The position numbers and the translations under genes were made by a program. From Gymnorhina tibicen (taxonomy: Eukaryota > Chordata > Aves > Passeriformes > Artamidae), in contig VXAZ01009403.1 of the NCBI GenBank assembly GCA_013399875.1, positions 552,138-616,137 on the forward strand: a DNA stretch of 64,000 nt, in the 5' to 3' direction. Shown one piece after another: positions 12,401 to 25,300 of this stretch. How positions within the stretch are numbered: the stretch's first letter is position 1; each line of letters starts with the position of its first letter. The notes under the pieces were generated by a model. That model was not told where the DNA came from, did no database searches, and saw only the letters and a list, made by a program, of their open reading frames with translations.

Positions 12401-15400
12401 ATGCAAATTATGAGAGCAACGGGAGGATATGAAGATTCTCAAAGCTCATAACTTTGAAGATTTGTAACTCTGAATCTGTTCAGAAACAGATTTTAGCATC
12501 TGTTTTGTGTCAGCCTAAATGGAGATGAAGTGGAAAGCAAACATTTAATATGAGCCTCTGAATCTCACAATAAAATGCAACCATTTGCTACAGATAATTT
12601 TAACTGAATATATCTTTAAAAATTTGGGGTGAACCGACTATGCTTATTCATTTTGTTACTATTCTACTGCCACTTATGGACCAAAAAAGCCTCATTCTAA
12701 ATTTATAGATGCATCTTGTCACAGTGCAAGGCAGGGAGATTTGGTTGTTGTATCTGTTTATTTTTAAACAGAACTCCAACTAAGTTGTTTTTCTGTTAAC
12801 ACTCAGCGTGGCATTTATCAGACAAATACTAATCATTCCATCTTCACTTTATAGGCAACAGATAAACAATGGGCAATTTTGCAACAGAATTTCTCTCATC
12901 TTAAAGAAAATGTCTAAAGAAGACAGATTATTTGTGCTCAAGAAATGCTGGGGTTTTTTTCCTCCACCTCCTCTCAATGGGAACCGTGTACGGAGACTGG
13001 GAGGCCAGTGCTATTATGGAAGCCTAGTTTCCAAAGGTGTAGATGTTGATGGGATGAATCCTGCCAGTAATAGAGTTTGCTTCTCATTTGCAGGTATTTC
13101 CCTGCTTTATAACCCAGTGTTATTTGAACGGGCACATCTTGAAACCTTTGGCTGCAGCTCAGCTTTTACAGAATTTTCAGATCTAGGAGGACAGGAAAAA
13201 AATCTCATGTTACAGCTAACAGCAGAAACTGAAGGCCCTTAAAATGTGAGAAAACATAAAAATAAAACAAAGAAAAACAGAAAGGTAAGATTCATGTGTA
13301 AAGGGTTTTTTTATGTTGTTACAGGCCATTATACAGATGTTAATCCCTGTGTTAGGCATCTATTACATATTTGAGGTTAATTCCTGAAGTTGTGCAGATT
13401 TAAACATAGTTAGACACAACCCTTGAATACTTGTACTGACTCAAGAACTCAGTATAGTCCTCTGATTTCAGTGCCTCATGTCTTGCAATTCTCATATTTC
13501 TAGCTTTATTTCAGCTTCTACTTTTAAGTGCCCAGGCATAAGTTCATAAGGGCAAATTCAGTAAAAAATGACTGAGTGCTCTACATTCTTAAATATTTTA
13601 GTCAGAAGTGGCATCTATTGATAAATGTGGTAAACACCTCTCCACAGGTCTTTGTTAGTGAAAGCTGTGACCAAAAAAAAAAAGCCCCCTTGACTTTCCA
13701 GCAATTTTCTACCAAAAGCTTTTCCACTCTTTGAGACACAGTCCAACATTGTCCTGTGCCACTCACTGCTGGTGTGCTCATGGAAACACTTCTTCTCAGC
13801 CTTGGTGATAACTTACTCACCAAACCTGATTCAGTGGAAACATCAGCAGCTTCATAACACAACCATTTTTCTCCACCAAGCCCAGCTCTACCACGCTTGC
13901 TTTCCCTGAATGTTCCTCATCAGCTGCATTGCCTCAAGTGGAGGATGTTTGTCTAAACCCAGACTTTTCAAGTGGAGGAGCTTTGCTGCTCTGGTTAGTT
14001 CAGCTCTTTAGATGCATGTAACACTGGAAAAATATTTCCATCCTCTCCTTTCTGGGGGCTGCTGTTCAGAGCCCTATTCTTTGGGTGGCCTGCCCCAATC
14101 TGTGCTGACAGGTGTGAAAATTGGGAACCCAACCAAGAATAAAAGTGGTAGTATGTTCTCATCCCCAAGGAAAGGAAAAAACCCAACCAACCAAAGAATT
14201 TAATTAACTCCCACCTAAATGAAAGCACAGAGAAACATCTTTAAATATGTCTTAAAAATTCAAAATAATTGGAGCAGCCATTTTAAAATGACATTTGGGT
14301 ATGAATTCCAGAGAGAGAAACTAAGAATCCTTTTTTAACATGTAGAAGACAAACGCCTTTGCTAATATTGACTGGCAAAAGGAGAGACATAGTGTTCATA
14401 AAAACTGTCTCTAAATGCTTTTCTAGGTCAAGAGCAGCATCTTAAATTATGTTTGCAAACTACCGGTTAGCCAAGGAAAACAGTGGCACCCTGGTATCAC
14501 CAAGACTACTACCTAACGCCCCCTAATTAGGAGAACTCCACAGATTGCTTCAGCTCTCTTGACCCATGATTTTGAGGGCTACCTGGAATGAGAACAGTCT
14601 AGAGACTATTTGTACACAGAAGTGTTGAAACCCCTGGCTGGCAGAGGCAATTATCCTGGCTACTCATGCTCACATCTGTATTTCATAACCACCGAAGATC
14701 ACCAAGTGGCAACTGAATTAACAAGAAAAAAACCAAATCCTCAAACAAATAACCCTGCTAAAAGGAAGATCTTATTCTTCTTGTATCCTCTGGTTGCTAG
14801 CCTGAGTAGACAAGAGACGTCTATCTTAGCCAGTTTTTTCTTATCCTAATAGAAGAGACCATGTACAGAAAGTCATTGTAAGAAGTGAGGTTTAGGGCAG
14901 GGATCATTAGCATCAGGCCCCAGTCTTCTCCTTTCTCTCATAGGGTCTTTGATCTGAGAGTAAGAAACAGCTGTCTTCTGGAAATATTCAGAAAGAAAAC
15001 GGCAGTGTATCCGTCCGCTGCAGCTACAGGGAAGTTACTGCCACCTCACCAATGTTATTCTTACAGCATCAACAGAAGCAGAAACCACAGTGTCCAGGCC
15101 CTTTGGAAACTCTGTTGTTGGCTGCAGAAGTGCAGGACTTCAGTCTCACTCTGCTTCTAAGTAATGAGTGTGCTGTGTCATAGCCAAGGTTTGAAAACCT
15201 GCAGAGGATCTGGGTATGTTGTTTTCATAGACTCATTTGAAATTCAAACTTCAGTTGAGTAACTGGTTTAGAAAAAAATGTGTTATTCTGCAGTGCATTA
15301 TGTGGCAAATAATTATGTGACAAATTTCAAGTTACAAAATGTAAACACTTTTGCTTGAGAACACTGAGGAAGTGTTTATATTTTGTTACAGTAAAAGTGT

Positions 15401-15765
15401 TTCTTTTACCACCACCTGACATGAAAGCAGTTAATGGAATTTTTTCAAAATATTCTCTGTAAAAATTTGATCTGAGCAGGCACCAAACTCTAAAAGTATA
15501 TCTCTTACAACCTAGAGGTGATTTTGAAACAGGTTTTTTAACAATGTGATGTCCAGCTTTCTCCAAACAGGTCAAATATTAATTATTTTAAAGCTGTGCA
15601 ATGGGATGCAAGGGAGGAGAGCAAGTGAGTGCACGTGGCAGGAGGTTGTTACCTGGGATACTATGATAGGAAGCCAAACCCTTGAACACTGTTGGTGTCC
15701 ATTCCTGATTTTTCCACTGACAGATTGTATGATCTTGAATAACTCATCTAAATATAACAAATCAG

Positions 15766-15798
15766 AAGGCTTTTAAGGATTTAAGGATTTTAAGGATT
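15766..15798. repeat. Short tandem repeat of TTTAAGGAT
   Basis: Three near-identical units related to TTTTAAGGAT lie in tandem (about 9-11 bp each). They are seen directly and no function is evident. Confidence 0.6.
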
Positions 15799-17049
15799 GA
15801 TAGGTAAAGGCTTTAAATAATCCTTTGAAGGAAATTTTCAGTCAGTGCATGCACATCCAAACAGAAGTTTCAGCAGGGATTTGGCAATGCTAGATGAGAT
15901 GCATGTGAGGGAAAGCAACTAATCCACATGCAGTTGTACTGGATGTTTTCCTCATTCTAGAAAGCCATCCTTTTATTATAGAAGTACAACCTAGATGATT
16001 TAATTTTATTTCCTGCTAATTCTCTTCAAATTCCAAGAAAGAAAAACTATTTGTGTAGTGAAGAATGGATATGGGGGAAATACTTGATTCTGGGGAGACA
16101 TTTTAAGCAATAGAAAAGAAAAGGGGAACAATTCTTTTCTTCCCTGATTGCATATAATTTCCCACAGAATACTTCATAGAAAAATGACTGGGGCCATAAC
16201 CTTAATTGTTCAAAACTGCTAAGCAAATTAATCCGTGAATTTATTTAGAAGTACATCAGGTTCTCTCTTACAGTACTGGGCTTTGAAAGTTCACAATAGG
16301 TTTCACATGAGAAGCATGAGACTGATGCTGGCAGTCAGTTTATTTGCTTAGGTTGGAACCGGAGCAAGAAGAGAAACACTGCAAATGTTTACTCTGCATA
16401 AAATAATTTAATCACATCCATTAAGTGTGCAAGACTGAGTCAAATCACAGAAGCCTGTAGCATTTGCAAATTGCTAGTTATTCTCTGCAGAATTATGGGA
16501 AAACATTAATGACTAACATTTTATTAATGCTGTTAACTTGATAATTTTTTAAAAATAGAGGCCAAGAAGAATTACTGCCTGCAACACTTAGAGGAAAATT
16601 AGTTTGAAATTGCTTTGTGTGATTCATGTTTTTTCCTGAAAGTTCTCAATCTACTGTAAAATCTGTAAAGGCATAAAAGCAGTGGGTGATCATTTAATAC
16701 ATCAGCAGAGCATCTCAGATAGGGAATTATGCTGTAAAATCATCTTAGCACGCATTCCCTGAGAGACTGTGCTGTGATCTGAGTCTAGGAAGTGCAGACA
16801 ATTCAGTAGGTGGCCCCACACCCAGCCAAGGAATGAGCTTTAAGGGCATATCCATGTTAATCCCTGGTTCATCTTTTAGAGCTGTCAGTTCCTTATGCTG
16901 AATTTTTATGCTGTTGAAATGTCACTCTTAAAAATAGTATTTTGTGAAATTGTTAAATTCTGACCTTTGAAAATACACATCCTCTCCTTTCTGAGATTCT
17001 GGTCCTTTTTGGATTTTTTCCTTTGCTGTAATTATGGCCAGAATTACAT

Positions 17050-17160
17050 GAAGAAAAAAAAACCCCCAAAAACCCCACAAAAAATCCAACCAAAAAACCA
17101 ACCAACCAACCAACCAACCAACCAACCAAAGAAACCCCACAACCAAACTACAGCAAAGAA
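17050..17160. repeat. A/C-rich low complexity with (CCAA)n tract
   Basis: A purine-poor strand of A- and C-runs surrounds a clean tetranucleotide tract of CCAA units (about 17089-17130). It creates spurious open frames rich in Thr-Asn-Gln-Pro on one strand and Trp-Leu-Val-Gly on the other, which should not be read as protein. Confidence 0.85.
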
Positions 17161-19500
17161 AGAACAAAACAGACTACATCTTCTTCCTCCCCCACCCCTC
17201 TCCCCCCCATACTTTTTTCCTTAGAGGAAATCCGAATTACACTTCTTAATGGAGATGTGAAGGTTTGTTTTCTTATTTTGAAATTCAAATAAGTGTACGT
17301 GCCTTTTTTTTTTTGCTCTAACAGCAAAAACAAGCAGAAGCATGCATCAGTGTGTATGACACTCAGTATTTGCAAAAAGTAGTGAATTGCCAGCACCATC
17401 TTAAAACAATTTATGAATAAGGGTCAAATTCTCTAAATAATTTTACTTAGAAAACTGTTCAGGGTTAGCAACAACCAAGTACCACTGACTGTGAAGTAAG
17501 CAGACTTTTCTTTGTATTTTGTAATTCGGTGGTCAGAGACATCATGAAGTGGAATTCAGATTCCTTGTTTCTTGTGGGTTGGATGATTTTGAACCTGCTT
17601 TGGGTATAAACACATTATGTGTCCCACCAGTAGTCCTGTCACAGCAGTTTTATTTAACACTGCGTATGTGAATAGGAGTCTCTAGGGTAGAGGACGGGCC
17701 ATTATATCACCTTCAACTACATGTAATAATTTCATTTACGAAATAAATTTGTTCTCTTTGCATGTAATGTCCCCCCATCCTGCCCCATAAGGTATGTCCC
17801 TTAGGCAAAATACGCTAAATAATTGGCACTCTGGAATATCCATGTTCTCACTTTACCAGTGTTCGTATGGCTCCTTCGGTCATCTGAAAACATTTTGGGT
17901 GTAGATAAGGGCACAAATGAGGGCTTCAGAAGCAGTATCACAGAGATGGGAATAACCTAACTTAGTTTTCAGAGCTTGGTTGCAACTTGCTGGATCTGAA
18001 ATTAATAAACATGTGGATTCCTGTGAGAGAATCAAGGTAGACTTTTATCAGCACATTGTTACCTCCAACGAGAGACCTGGGTCCCACAGCAGAGCACTGG
18101 ACGTTCTCCGTTTGTGTCTCGCTGAATCCATTTAAAAAATTAGGGATGATAGGTAAAATTTGCATTCCTTTTTTCCTGTTTATCTTGCAGTTTGAGCCCC
18201 AAAGGGGCTAATTTTTAACTTGCTACAATAAATAAGCTTGCTGACTAATTTTGCTTTTAGCAATCCCTTTAAGCTCTCAGAAACCTTTAGGTTCTCAGTG
18301 ACTGGAGAAGATAAATTATACAGGTGAGTTTGAAAGGCTTATTTATGTAGTCATTCTGCTATATTGTGATCCAAGAAAGTGGTCTGCAAGTCATTTTTCA
18401 GAATTATAGTCAATTTTTTTCTCTTGGAATGTAGGCATGGAGGTTTTAGCAGTGTTTCCATTTTTGCTTTCCTTTTTCTCTTCAAGTATTTTAAGAGTGT
18501 CTTCTCCTTTCCTTTTTCTTTTCATTCCTTTCGCAGTCTCTGCACCAGGTTTCATGGGTAACAGATTTACTTCAATATTGCTTTTATTTTGTTAAATGTG
18601 ATGTGAACTGGGTACTACTTGAATCTGAAATGACCTTTGAAGAATAACGAGTCAGTAGGTTTGAAATGGGCCTAAAAGGATTCTCTTGGTGATGATCCAG
18701 ACTTATCATCTGAATCCTAAATACTGCTTATTTTATAGTATCACAAACTACAGTTCCAGAACATCCAAGAATGACAATGGGATAAAAAGTAATTGGGCCA
18801 TTCTAATCTTGCTGCAATATAATTATATACATAAAAGTAAAATTTAAATATTAGCATAAAATAAAAAATAGGTAAAACAATACAGAACCTGAAACCGCCT
18901 TAGGAAAACCACTCAGGAACTTCTCCATGTTCACAATATACTAGATTAAGCTACTTCCTGCAATAAAATTTGATTGATATTTTAATATCTTAATCTTTCA
19001 AGTACAGGCATAAGGCCCACCTTCAAAATTTCAAAAAGCAGTAATATTTTGCTCTTATGTATTCCAGAGGTTTTTGAATGCCTAATTCATTTAATAATAG
19101 CAGAACATCTTTTGCAAAGGGTAAAAGTAGAAGTAAAAGTTATCTTCCTTTTTGCTAGATCCTCTCCCACACCTCACAGCTCTCTGTATGCTTCATTTCT
19201 ATAGAAGTGAGACAAGTGGCAACATCTCTACATACTTTTTGCCCAGTGCCCTTTTTCTGAGTGGATCTGGTGACTGGAGGCAAAGTTTTCAGGTTGTACA
19301 GAAGCAAGGAGGGAAGGGATGCATCATCTTCCCCTTCTTTTAAGGAGACTGGGAAAAATAGCATAGTATTTTATTCTGCTTCAGTACCCTAAGGATTATT
19401 CTGTATTTCAAAGAAATAAAATTGAATAAAAGCAAGCAGGTGTATAAAGCTACGTAATGGTGGTTATCTTCCACTCCTTCAGGATCTACAAAAAGCTGGG

Positions 19501-19556
19501 ACCAATTCCTCCTGTAGAAAGGCAAGGCACCAATTCCCCCTATGGAAAGGCAAGTC
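19501..19556. repeat. 28-bp tandem duplication
   Basis: Two head-to-tail 28-bp units (19501-19528 and 19529-19556), both beginning ACCAATTC and both containing GAAAGGCAAG, differ at five or fewer bases. They lie in otherwise unremarkable intergenic DNA. Confidence 0.75.
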
Positions 19557-21239
19557 ACACACCAATCTCGGATGAAACAGTCTAAGAAAACAGGCATGTT
19601 TCCTCCTCCTGAGAACACAGGGGCCTCTCCCTAATGAGATCATTGTTCTCTCCCTGTCCATTTGCGGAAGAGTTCTGTGTGATTTTCTTTCCGGGAGAAT
19701 GGGGGCTATAAGAAGCTTAGCTACATAACCTTTTGAATGAAATCCCATAGCTACTCTAGAAGAAAATTATGAAATTCAGGTCATGATAGCTGTGTCTTAT
19801 ATGGTGTCCATATTATACAACTTCTGTACTATAAATAAGGGGAAAACAGTAGCTTTTCCCTATAGGTCTTGCAGTCAAGAATTTAGCTCTGAAACTGTGA
19901 AAAATGGACGTTACCAGTGCATTACATCAGGTGGTAGTTTATTTAATGGAAAAAAATCACATATTGCCTTGCTCATCTGTGTCTCTTATGGAGTGCTACT
20001 GAAATGGGATATGCATGCAGCTGAGATCAGACCCAGAGGAGAATACAGTACACCAGGCTATGTGAAGGGGAAATAAGAAAAGCGGCGGAAAAGCGACACA
20101 TAGCGTGAAAGTGAAATATAGTTGGAAATATAAGGACATGTAAAATCTTTAGAGCAACCATTAGAATGCCCCCACCTTCACAAGGTAATGAAACCCTGAG
20201 TCTGCTGTTGCTCAGTTGTACTTGTGCCCATTTCCAACCTACTCAGAGGTGTTCTTCATGGAACAACGTGTTTTCTCTTAAATTCCATGTAGAGGTCAGG
20301 TTCTTTCTTTTACAAGAGTGCTTGAGCCAAACAATAACAATATTAGGGCTGAAAAGCATAGTCACCTTACCCTGAAGAAAACCACATATAGTTTATTTTT
20401 GTTCTGATCATTAAAAACAGGACAAAGAATGACAACTTAGAAGTAGATTTGGAAACTGTGTAAGACCTGATAGCAGAATTTAAATTTTGTTGTACGCAAG
20501 TACTTATACTCAGATCTAGAGAGAGAAAAATCAGTCTGTTTATCTATAGTTTCACTGTGAGATTGTGAACATTGGATAAAATTCAAAATTTTTATATCTA
20601 CAGAAAACAGAGCCACCCTAGCAGCAGTTTTGTTCTGCCCTTACTAATGTAATTCTGAATCACCTGTCACTGACAAAGTACTTATATGTGGAACATTAAT
20701 TCTTTAAGTAGAAAGTCTAAATTAATGGTCCAATTCTAAGTCCTCAGCACAGAGACCCTTCCATGTTGTATAGGTCATTTGACCTATTGGAAATGGGTAA
20801 AAGATTTCTAATGAAGTGTAAAACAGTGGCAAAAAGGTTTCTGTCTTAAGCAGAGAAACCCCTCTGGTTGGTTTTAGACTAAGATTTATTTCAAGTGGTG
20901 ACAATGCAGACCTCTAATTCTCAGGCTGCTGGAAAAGGTTATTTTGCCTCCTTGGACATGTTAGGCTTGTCATGGCTTCACTCTTGTTTCCATTATGTTT
21001 TGACAGGAGTCAGGACAGGAATATCAAGGTTTTACCACCTCGAAGCACCTATTTTTGTGTTATGATTTGATGTGACAACTACTTAAAACTTGGGGAAAAA
21101 AATACAGGTTTCTACTGCAGGCAAGTTAATAGTTGTCTGAGGAAACATTTTCTGAGAAAGCAAAGGGATGGCTCCTCTCAGATATGAAGGAGATCCAACT
21201 CTTGATTGCCTTCAAAATCAATCAGCATTTTTTTGTAAT

Positions 21240-22310
21240 TATGGAATCATAAACATTTTTAGGGACATTTTAAGGCCAGTTTAAGGGACTTTTAAAGACT
21301 TTTCAAAGTAGACCAAATTAGACTGAGTTGCTCAGGGTCTTGTTGAGTTTTGAATGTCTCCAAGGATGAGTATTTCAGAGCATCTCTGGGCAACCTGTTT
21401 CAGTGTAGATCACCCCATGGAGAAATAGGATTTCCTGTTTCTAAACAGAACTCCCTTGTACCTGCCCGCCTCCGTTGCTTCTTCTCCTACCATTGTATCC
21501 CTTTGGAAAGAGTCTGGTTCCAGTGTCTATAACTCATGAAAGGTGTTTGGAGACAGCAGCAGTATCCCTGTCTTTCCTTCAGGCTGAACCAGTTCTCTTG
21601 CCTTCTCATCTTCCTTCATGGTGCTGTCCCTCTGACCATCCTGGTGGCTCACTTATAGAGGGACTCCAGCCTACCAGAGTCTTTCTTGTGCTGGGGAGCT
21701 CAAAGCTCTGCACAGCACCCCAGAAGGGGTGAGCAGAGTAATAGGTAAGCACTTGCTTTAGCTTGCTGGTCACACCCTTGCTACAGCAGCCCAGGTTGCC
21801 ATGGGCACATTCCTGGTTCATATTCAACGTGTTGTCCACCAGGAACCCCAGGTCCTCTTCTGTAAAGCTGTGTTGTAGCTGGTCTGTCCCCAGTAAGTAC
21901 TGGTGCCTGGGCTTTTTGTTCTCCCAGTTCAGGCCATTTACCTTTGTTGAGGTTTTCATGAGGTTCCTGATAGCATATTTAAACAGCCTGTTGAAATTTG
22001 TCTGAATATGACCCCTATCCTCCAGCCTATCAACCGCTCTCCCCAGTTTGAACTTCCTGAGTGTGCACCTCTGCCCCATTGCTCAGGTTGTTAATAAATA
22101 AAATAAAGAGTATTAGCTCCAGTATCGATCCCTCAGGCATGCAGCAGGGAATCAGCTGCCAGCTGAACTTTGTACAGTTGACCACAACCCTTTGCGCTTG
22201 ATGAGCAAGCCAATATTTCACCCACCTTATCATCCTCCTCAGTAGCACGCAGCTCACATTTTGGTTATAGGATACCGTGGAAGACTCTGTAAAAAACATT
22301 TCACTTTCTA
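21240..22310 (-). mobile_element. CR1-type LINE fragment (ORF2 C-terminal end plus 3'UTR)
   Basis: The complementary strand encodes degenerate CR1 reverse-transcriptase sequence. A segment at about 22299-22030 contains RWVKYWL, then QRVVVN, then PEGSILELILF and LFINNLSNG, matching the RT region of CR1 that ends in a FADD-type motif. A second segment at about 22079-21606 contains GRAVDRLEDR, PRHQYLLGTDQL, EEDLGFLVD and TLNMNQECA, the typical CR1 stretch after the RT core. Lower coordinates (about 21330-21600) carry the characteristic 3' end with GGGCAACCTGTTTCAGT. The copy is 5'-truncated, with frameshifts and stops, so it is inactive. Boundaries are approximate. Confidence 0.85.
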
Positions 22311-25300
22311 GGAATGTTTACACATGTCTATTTGAATTTCCTACTCTACACTCTACTCTTTCTGTGTAGAACAGAAGGTTTTAACATTAAAATGAACTGT
22401 CAGTCGTGACACTGAACAGAAATACCTCTTTGCCCTTGGTTTCCTTGAGAGTTAGTAGACATAGGCACTTCCAGAGGTAAATCAGTTTGCTAAGAGCAGA
22501 ATTAACTCCAAGAGTTTCCTTTTTCTGATAAGAAAATGGGGGGTTTGTTTGATTGGTTGTTTTTTTTAAATTATTTAATTTAAATCCCTGTTATGTTCCT
22601 TAATCCTTTTAATTTTATCCCCTTGTTAATCCCTAATATCGTTTTCTTCATACATATGGAGAGATTGTTCCTTGCCTGATTTTTCTTTAATTCTCACATC
22701 ATTTTAGAACTCTCGGTACAGCCACAGCAATTTCTTATCTTTGCTTTCTATGGCATCAGAGAGGTTTGCTGTTCTCTCTCCGTTTATAGACCTCTTCAGT
22801 TAATGCTACCTTCCTTTGTCATTTAAATTAAGTTTCCAGAAGACTCCTTCTGCCAGGTCCTTGAGTGTGTTACAGTTTTATTTATGTTTCTTCTAATCCC
22901 TTGACTCCTTCCTCACCTCACAATAATGAATTTTTCTCATTCAATTTCACCAGGTTTGCTTCCCACCTTTATGTTTGCAATCACTTTCTGGTGCAAATCA
23001 AATTGAGAATAGCCACTTCACCAGTAGCTTCTAATTTGCAAGGCTGGGAAAAGAGAGGGTTAGAAGGAGGACAGGGCAAGGGAGAAATTGTTACCAGAAG
23101 AATTTCCTGGAATAACTGTGCCTGTACTAGGAGATTTCAGCATGCCTGAGGGTACTGCTGACCTTTAGAGCATGATCCTTTATGCCAACAAACTGTTAAA
23201 CTGTGCCCTGGTGTGAGCTTGGCCCTTTCTAGCTAGTGCTTTCCCCAAATACTTCTTGGGGGCAGTTCAGCTCATCATCATTCTGGGGGTCATTACCAGT
23301 AGGTAGTTTGCACACAGACACTGATTTGGAGCTAAGAGATTTTATCTGACTACATACTACTTTGCCTTGGTGCAAAGGAAAATTCTTAGATATGTTTTAT
23401 TCACTGATGTATAATATTGCTTTCCAACAAATTTGATGACTCCGTCCTTCATTAGATTCTGTCTTTCATAGGCTTCAGCAGACAATATGAAAAACCCTCC
23501 TCCTCCTGATTAATACTTCACAGATTTTTGTGGCCAAACAAGCCTGCATCTCATCTCTTGAGCTTCACAAAGACTATATACCTTCTCAGCATGAACCTTA
23601 ATGCTATTTCCACTCTCTTGCATTTTTGCTGCTTAGTCAACAGGATGCATCTATACCTTTCCCAGGCAAAAGGACCTTTTAACCAACCATAACCATAAGG
23701 GGAGAGCAGACTCTCAGTTTCTTTCACAGCAAGTGAGATTTTTGTTACTGCGATTGTCTCAAGGCAAGAAATGTCTTGAGGTTTTTCATTTATTTCTTTT
23801 TTAAAAACATTTGCACCTTATTTTCCTTTTCCTTTGTGAGATAGTTCCATAAAAATGAGCAGGAAGCAGGAAAAAAGCTTATAGGATTTGAAGAAGGAAA
23901 AACTAGAATATGTAAAGATTTTTAAAGGATTCAAATATTTCAAAGAAGATTTTAAAATACAGAGTCCTGTTTTGATATAAATAATACAAGGATCCTGGAG
24001 AATTATTTGACAACAATGGTTCTTAAACTCAAGGTAACAAGTATACACACATACAAAGATATGTTCTTCATCCAAATAATGAAGTTCCTCAGTGGATGCA
24101 TTATTATGTATTTTATTTATAAGTCATTTTAGTCACTGCTATGCTTCACAGAATATTAGGGCAGAACTTCTTGAGTAATTTAAAGTCAGGATACAAGACA
24201 AGATCAGAAATCAAACCCATGTAGTAATTTTAGGATCTGTTATTATTACACAATTGAAACAAAATTACTGAGGACTTAATACTATTTTAAAATTATTTCA
24301 GAAGGAAGTAGGCACTGTCAATATTTATTCAGTATTTATTCCTCTCTGCTTACCTTCATAATAGAAGTCAACATTAATATGTGGCTAATTTGAAGCAGGT
24401 TTGTGCACATATTTTTTTTTCACCCATTTGTAACTCTCACTTCTTTTTTTCTGGTAAAGGCTGCAGATTTTTTAACATGCTAAATCATCTAAAATCTTTG
24501 CATGACCTTGTTGATTGAGAATCATTTTTGACTGTAAGGCATTTGGTTTGATTTATATATGAAGGCAGGAAACATGAAGAAGCATTTTGAAGATGGAGTG
24601 ACTTAGGGTGAATTAGGGGTACCAAGTCTTGTTATGTTTCATCAAATTTTTATTTCTTGGTACTTGTTATGCTGGTGTTAGTGAAACTTGATTTGCATGC
24701 TTGTCACTTCTAGTGAAGAAAATATTTCTCAGACCAGATTTGAATAAAACACACAACTTATAGAGCTGTCACAAATAATAACACTACTGCGGAGGTGATT
24801 CAACCTTCTTCAGAGTATTCATGGGAAAATATTTTTCCACTCTTTGCCAAATCCTTTGTTCAATTCAGTAATAACTCCAAATACTTATCAATCAGAAAAA
24901 ATATATAGATAGGCAAAAAGTTTTCTGGTTTTTTTTTCACCAAAAATATTTTTAAAGCGTTAAATAATCTTCATTGGAGGACTTTTTTAAATATCAAAGA
25001 AAATTGCTTACCTTGAGTTTGGTGTATCTATTATCTTTGTGTTTGTAGCAATGTTGTAGGGATACTTACTTTCAGATTCAGGAAATTCAGCTTTACTTTG
25101 TTAATATCTTATATTTTTGTCTGTTGTTATATGAAGGTTCTATGCCAATTTCTAAAGTAACTAGCAGCATTTAATAGGAATTATAGTATGGGAACATGAA
25201 GGGGAAGGGAAGTTTTGACTCAGTAATAGATGGGCTCTTTTTCAGTCTTATTTTGTTTCTATAGTTGTACTTCAGATCTCCTTCTTTCGGTGTGCTTGGT

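Larger units (their letters stand above)
1..21239. other. Upstream intergenic DNA, AT-rich, no supported gene
   Basis: No exon chain, conserved protein domain or RNA gene is recognisable here on either strand. Open frames are short (mostly under 100 codons) and show no family signature. In mammals the gene upstream of PRPS2 is FRMPD4, but I see none of its exons. The stretch contains scattered simple repeats (listed separately) and an unusually open forward frame at 2123-2959 (see findings). A faint resemblance to old CR1/L3-type LINE 3' sequence occurs around 5130-5250, too weak to annotate firmly. Confidence 0.6.

Noticed and set aside
12808..13242. A 144-codon + strand frame as a gene
   Set aside because: No family signature, no splice or poly(A) context, and a proline run derived from simple sequence; chance is the best explanation.
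21606..22299. Minus-strand frames of 157 and 89 codons as host genes
   Set aside because: Both are degenerate CR1 reverse-transcriptase segments.
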